From Photobacterium chitinilyticum (lineage in GTDB: Bacteria; Pseudomonadota; Gammaproteobacteria; Enterobacterales; Vibrionaceae): a stretch of 64,000 nt of DNA. Location of the stretch: contig NZ_RJLM01000009.1 of NCBI RefSeq assembly GCF_004104355.1, positions 62,001 through 126,000 of the forward strand. Direction: 5' to 3'. The notes beneath the pieces are model-generated. The model searched no databases. It had not been told where the DNA came from and worked only from the letters and a program-made list of their open reading frames with translations. The position numbers were made by a program, and so were the translations under genes. The number at the start of each line of letters is the position of its first letter. Positions within the stretch are counted from its first letter, which is position 1. This document shows positions 60,317 through 64,000 of this stretch, in pieces.

Positions 60317-60946
60317 TCATTGGCGATGATCGTAGCCCCATCGCGGAACCAGTCCCTGTTCAACGCCGAGGTGATCGAGGATCCGGGCCGCCATAAAATC
60401 AACCAGATCATCAATACTTTCAGGCTGATGATAGAAGCCCGGAGCCGCTGGCATGATAGTCACGCCCATCTTTGACAGCTTAAGCATATTTTCCAGATGC
60501 AGTGTCGAAAACGGTGTTTCGCGTACGACCAGCAGTAGCTGGCCCCGTTCTTTCAGGACAACATCTGCCGCACGCTCCAGCAAATTATCAGACATCCCGT
60601 GTGCAACAGACGCTAACGTGCCTGCCGAGCACGGACAAACCACCATTTGCTTCGGCGCAGCAGAGCCCGATGCCACAGGGGAGAACCAATCCTCTTTGCC
60701 ACACACTTCCAGCTTGCTAGCATCGCAGTCTAGGTGCTCGATCAGTGTCTTTTTAGCCGCATCCGGTCCGGCAGACAGCTTAAGGCCATGCTCTGTCGCC
60801 AAAACAACCCGGGCTGCCGATGAGATTAATAGGTACACTTGATAATCTGCCGCCAGCAGACATTCCAGCAAGCGCAGTCCATAAGGCGCTCCGGAAGCGC
60901 CAGTCCAGGCAAGGGTTATCCGCTTGTCTTGTGTTTTGCTACTCAT
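60317..60946 (-). CDS. ubiX: UbiX, flavin prenyltransferase
   Basis: Makes the prenylated FMN cofactor used by UbiD decarboxylase in ubiquinone synthesis. N-terminal [19 protein letters not shown] flavin-binding motif, the [29 protein letters not shown] segment and [10 protein letters not shown]-like [15 protein letters not shown]. 209 aa. The start overlaps the mpl stop by 4 nt (ATGA). Last gene of mpl-ubiX. Confidence 0.95.
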   Translation of the reverse strand: MSSKTQDKRITLAWTGASGAPYGLRLLECLLAADYQVYLLISSAARVVLATEHGLKLSAGPDAAKKTLIEHLDCDASKLEVCGKEDWFSPVASGSAAPKQMVVCPCSAGTLASVAHGMSDNLLERAADVVLKERGQLLLVVRETPFSTLHLENMLKLSKMGVTIMPAAPGFYHQPESIDDLVDFMAARILDHLGVEQGLVPRWGYDHRQ

Positions 60947-62304
60947 GCGCTTTTCTCTGCCAACGCAGCCAGCAGCTTGTCATGAATACCACCAAACCCG
61001 CCATTACTCATCACCAGAATATTATCACCCGGCCGAGCGGAAGCCGTGATCTTCGCCACCAGAGCCTCCAAGTCGCTATCTGTTGTCGCAATCTGAGAAC
61101 ATGCCATCGCAATCTCATCCACCGACCAGGGGATAGTCTCGGGCTGGAAAATATAGACTTCATCCGCCGCTTGCAGTGCCGGTGCCAAATCCTGCTTGTG
61201 AACACCCAGCTTCATTGTATTTGAGCGCGGCTCTAATACCGCCAGAATACGTTCGCTGCCAACCTTGGCTCGCAAGCCACCCAGCGTCAGCTCAACCGCT
61301 GTCGGATGATGGGCAAAATCATCATACACCTTGATGCCATTCACCTCGCCTTTCAGCTCCAGGCGACGCTTGGTATTGATAAATGTAGCCAATGACTCGC
61401 AGGCCAAATCCGCAGTGACGCCAACATGACGGGCCGCAGCAATCGCCATCAGGGCATTGCTGACATTGTGATCCCCCACCAGATCCCAATTCACGACACC
61501 AGCAAGTTCACCGTCCAAATACACTTCAAACTGACTTCCATCCGCTACCAGCTTGCGTACCTGCCAGTGACCGTCCTCGCCGATATACTCCAGTTCACTC
61601 CAGCAACCCATTTCCAAGGTCTGCTGAATACTCTCGACATTATTGGGAGCAAGGATCCGGCCATTACCCGGCACAGTTCTCACTAAATGATGAAACTGAC
61701 GTTGGATGGCTTTCAAATCATCAAAAATATCTGCGTGATCGAACTCCAGATTGTTCATTATCAGTGTTCGTGGTCGATAATGAACAAACTTAGAACGTTT
61801 ATCGAAAAAAGCACTATCGTATTCGTCCGCCTCGACAACGAAGAACATACTTTCACCTAACCGTGCGGAAACGCCGAAGTTTCCAAGCACACCCCCCACC
61901 AGAAAACCCGGCTGATAGCCGCAATCTTCCAGAATCCATGCCAACATACTGGCTGTCGTGGTCTTTCCATGGGTGCCCGCCACCGCCAACACCCAACGAT
62001 CATGCAGCAGGATCTCCTGCAACCACTGCGGCCCCGAGGTATAGCGCAGATTGTTGTCCAGAACATACTCCACACAAGGGTTTCCGCGGCTCATGGCATT
62101 ACCGACGACCACCAGGTCAGGAGCAGGGGTGAGTTGAGATGGATCATAACCCTGAATAATTTCAACACCTTGAGATTCAAGCAAGGTACTCATTGGCGGA
62201 TAAACATTGGCATCACAGCCGGTAACTTTATGGCCCAACTGTCGGGCCAGAATCGCTGCACCGCCCATAAATGTGCCGCAAATTCCTAGAATATGGATAT
62301 GCAT
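60943..62304 (-). CDS. mpl: Mpl, murein peptide ligase
   Basis: Recycles cell-wall peptides by joining UDP-MurNAc to L-Ala-gamma-D-Glu-meso-DAP. N-terminal [15 protein letters not shown] replaces the MurC-type signature; the ATP-binding [14 protein letters not shown], central [11 protein letters not shown] and [23 protein letters not shown] motifs are intact. Length is 453 aa (E. coli 457). It is divergent from fbp; ubiX overlaps it. Confidence 0.96.
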   Translation of the reverse strand: MHIHILGICGTFMGGAAILARQLGHKVTGCDANVYPPMSTLLESQGVEIIQGYDPSQLTPAPDLVVVGNAMSRGNPCVEYVLDNNLRYTSGPQWLQEILLHDRWVLAVAGTHGKTTTASMLAWILEDCGYQPGFLVGGVLGNFGVSARLGESMFFVVEADEYDSAFFDKRSKFVHYRPRTLIMNNLEFDHADIFDDLKAIQRQFHHLVRTVPGNGRILAPNNVESIQQTLEMGCWSELEYIGEDGHWQVRKLVADGSQFEVYLDGELAGVVNWDLVGDHNVSNALMAIAAARHVGVTADLACESLATFINTKRRLELKGEVNGIKVYDDFAHHPTAVELTLGGLRAKVGSERILAVLEPRSNTMKLGVHKQDLAPALQAADEVYIFQPETIPWSVDEIAMACSQIATTDSDLEALVAKITASARPGDNILVMSNGGFGGIHDKLLAALAEKSA

Positions 62305-62514
62305 AACTGTCGGCTCACTGGATAAATTCTGTTAATTTCACGCTTATGTGTTACTTCAGTACCATAAAAAAGATCTTTATATACAATTCTTTATACGCAA
62401 TTAAAGCACAAGAAAACAGGCGATAAGCCTAATATAGAGGTACTCAAACTGTCCGTATAGAGACATTGTACCTGACTTAACTGCCCCAATGACAACATGA
62501 TGCAAGGATTGTAT

Positions 62515-63531
62515 ATGTCCGATATTAGAACCCTTGGTGAGTTCATTGTCGAGAAACAGACCGACTTCCCCCATGCCAGCGGTGAGCTTTCCTCACTGTT
62601 GGGATCAATAAAGCTTGCGGCTAAAATCGTGAACCGTGAAATCAACAAGGCTGGCTTGGTTGATATCACAGGATCGGTTGGCGGCGAGAATATTCAAGGT
62701 GAAGATCAGCAAAAGCTCGACGTCTATGCCAATGATAAATTCAAAGCGGCACTTGAAGCCCGAGATCAAGTGTGCGGTGTAGCCAGTGAAGAAGAAGACG
62801 AAGCCGTTGCCTTCAACAAAGAGCTAAACCTCAATGCGAAATACGTTGTTTTAATGGATCCATTAGATGGTTCTTCGAACATTGACGTAAACGTTTCCGT
62901 TGGTACTATTTTCTCGATTTACCGACGCGTTTCCCCTGAAGGCACCCCTCCGACTGAAGAAGATTTCCTTCAACCGGGACACCGTCAGGTTGCTGCTGGT
63001 TACATCATCTATGGTTCTTCGACCATGCTAGTTTATACCACCGGAAATGGCGTTCATGGCTTCACCTATGACCCTTCGCTCGGTGTATTCTGCCTGTCGC
63101 ACGAAAACATGCAGATCCCGGAAGACGGCCAAATTTACTCAATAAACGAAGGGAACTATATCCGCTTCCCAATGGGTGTGAAGAAGTACATCAAGCACTG
63201 TCAGGAAGACGTGCCTGATGATAACCGTCCTTATACCTCTCGGTATATTGGCTCTCTGGTTGCCGACTTCCATCGCAACCTGCTAAAGGGCGGCATTTAT
63301 ATGTACCCAAGCACAGCAACCCATCCAAATGGCAAGCTGCGCCTGTTATATGAGTGCAATCCAATGGCATTTTTAATTGAACAGGCAGGCGGTCTGGCAT
63401 CTGACGGTAAAAAACGGATCATGGATATCAAGCCGACAGAGCTCCACCAGCGAGTCCCATTCTTCGTTGGTTCAACCAATATGGTTCACAATGTTGAAAC
63501 TTTCATCGAAGAATTTCCTGAACAGCACTAA
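62515..63531 (+). CDS. fbp: Class I fructose-1,6-bisphosphatase
   Basis: Gluconeogenic hydrolysis of fructose 1,6-bisphosphate, AMP-inhibited in E. coli. Metal-binding [16 protein letters not shown] near residue 115, the EECNPMAFL-like [15 protein letters not shown] segment and the SEEEDEAV motif are typical. The ATG at 62515 ([14 protein letters not shown]) has AAGGA 6 nt upstream and gives 338 aa. The frame is open 6 codons earlier. Divergent from mpl, as in E. coli. Confidence 0.97.
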   Translation: MSDIRTLGEFIVEKQTDFPHASGELSSLLGSIKLAAKIVNREINKAGLVDITGSVGGENIQGEDQQKLDVYANDKFKAALEARDQVCGVASEEEDEAVAFNKELNLNAKYVVLMDPLDGSSNIDVNVSVGTIFSIYRRVSPEGTPPTEEDFLQPGHRQVAAGYIIYGSSTMLVYTTGNGVHGFTYDPSLGVFCLSHENMQIPEDGQIYSINEGNYIRFPMGVKKYIKHCQEDVPDDNRPYTSRYIGSLVADFHRNLLKGGIYMYPSTATHPNGKLRLLYECNPMAFLIEQAGGLASDGKKRIMDIKPTELHQRVPFFVGSTNMVHNVETFIEEFPEQH

Positions 63532-63554
63532 TCCCGATTAAAACATCCGACTAA

Positions 63555-63585
63555 AACAGGCTGCCCCGGTAGCCTGTTCCTTTAT
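63555..63585 (+). terminator. Probable terminator after fbp
   Basis: AACAGGCT and AGCCTGTT form an 8-bp stem, followed by CCTTTATCT; T tract weak. Confidence 0.5.
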
Positions 63586-63712
63586 CTGCTTCCTTTTCAG
63601 ACTCGCGACCCCCTTGAATGAAGCGGGCATAAAATAGACAACTCTTTAACAAGGTTGGTATTATAATTCTTACATCGTCAACAATTGGTTAACTCACTAA
63701 AAGGAACACATC

Positions 63713-64000
63713 ATGAGCCTTAATCAGGTGCCAGCAGGAAAGGACATCCCTGAAGATATCTATGTTGTTATCGAGATCCCGGCGAATGCCGATCCCATTA
63801 AATACGAAGTAGACAAAGACACTGGCGCAGTATTTGTAGACCGATTCATGTCTACACCTATGTTCTATCCTTGTAACTATGGCTATGTAAACCATACTCT
63901 GTCACTTGATGGTGATCCGGTCGACGTACTGGTTCCAACCCCGCACCCTCTGGTTCCGGGTTCAGTGATCCGCTGCCGTCCGGTTGGTGTGCTAAAGATG
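63713..64000 (+). CDS. ppa: Inorganic pyrophosphatase (3' end cut)
   Basis: Soluble family I pyrophosphatase that hydrolyses PPi and drives biosynthetic reactions. 96 codons are visible: [23 protein letters not shown], then the [15 protein letters not shown] and [22 protein letters not shown] segments with the metal-binding [15 protein letters not shown] precedes the ATG. A TATAAT element at 63662-63667 is a possible -10. It runs off the right edge; family length is about 176 aa. fbp-ppa order is conserved in E. coli relatives. Confidence 0.96.
   Translation, partial: MSLNQVPAGKDIPEDIYVVIEIPANADPIKYEVDKDTGAVFVDRFMSTPMFYPCNYGYVNHTLSLDGDPVDVLVPTPHPLVPGSVIRCRPVGVLKM

Overview
The window is chromosomal, largely housekeeping DNA from a gammaproteobacterium of the Vibrionaceae. 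Three things point there: proteins that resemble their E. coli counterparts closely (LeuO, IlvH, ThiP, ArgR); gene orders that I recall from Vibrio chromosome 1 (tsaD/rpsU-yqeY-dnaG-rpoD, ilvIH-acyl-CoA synthetase-leuO next to leuABCD, argR/mdh next to a TAXI-TRAP transporter); and the GC content. Photobacterium or a close relative (Grimontia, Enterovibrio) is my best guess, but it cannot be fixed without a search. No insertion sequence, prophage, integron or CRISPR array was found, and no gene is clearly broken. The two edge genes (plsY, ppa) are cut by the window.

Layout. 0-6.3 kb: plsY and tsaD, then the macromolecular-synthesis operon rpsU-yqeY-dnaG-rpoD, followed by a CAU tRNA that is tRNA-Ile2 rather than tRNA-Met. 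6.6-11.4 kb: a periplasmic HAD-like DUF2608 protein, a long gap with an orphan terminator (possible small RNA), type I pyruvate kinase, a GntR/FCD regulator, and an unlisted 42-residue membrane peptide gene. 11.4-28.2 kb: branched-chain amino acid biosynthesis: ilvIH, a long-chain acyl-CoA synthetase, leuO, a TetR-controlled RND efflux operon, then leuABCD behind a leucine attenuator with a 20-residue leader peptide. 28.4-32.8 kb: a DUF547 protein and thiBPQ behind a TPP riboswitch. 32.8-40.3 kb: PIN-PhoH protein, RapA, RluA, a 2-hydroxyacid dehydrogenase, DjlA. 40.5-47.3 kb: the envelope/ribosome operon lptD-surA-pdxA-rsmA-apaG-apaH. 47.4-53.9 kb: folA, yjjP-yjjB, obgE, an EamA exporter, rpmA, rplU, ispB and a conserved-looking 63-residue protein. 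54-60 kb: mdh and argR (divergent), then a TAXI-TRAP uptake system with its own UspA protein. 60.3-64 kb: mpl-ubiX, fbp and the start of ppa.

The genes work together mainly around leucine, isoleucine and valine synthesis (ilvIH, leuO, leuABCD), thiamine supply (a riboswitch controls import; ThDP is the cofactor of IlvI), outer-membrane assembly (LptD, SurA) and ribosome/translation functions. The most interesting material is regulatory and small: the compact leu attenuator, twin palindromic operators in front of the TetR efflux operon, a short ORF and a ribosome-site hairpin before leuO, an overlapping short ORF before argR, inverted repeats before the TAXI gene, the orphan terminator before pyk, and the 42-residue peptide gene with its own predicted promoter and palindrome. 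I saw no clear multi-gene novel system.
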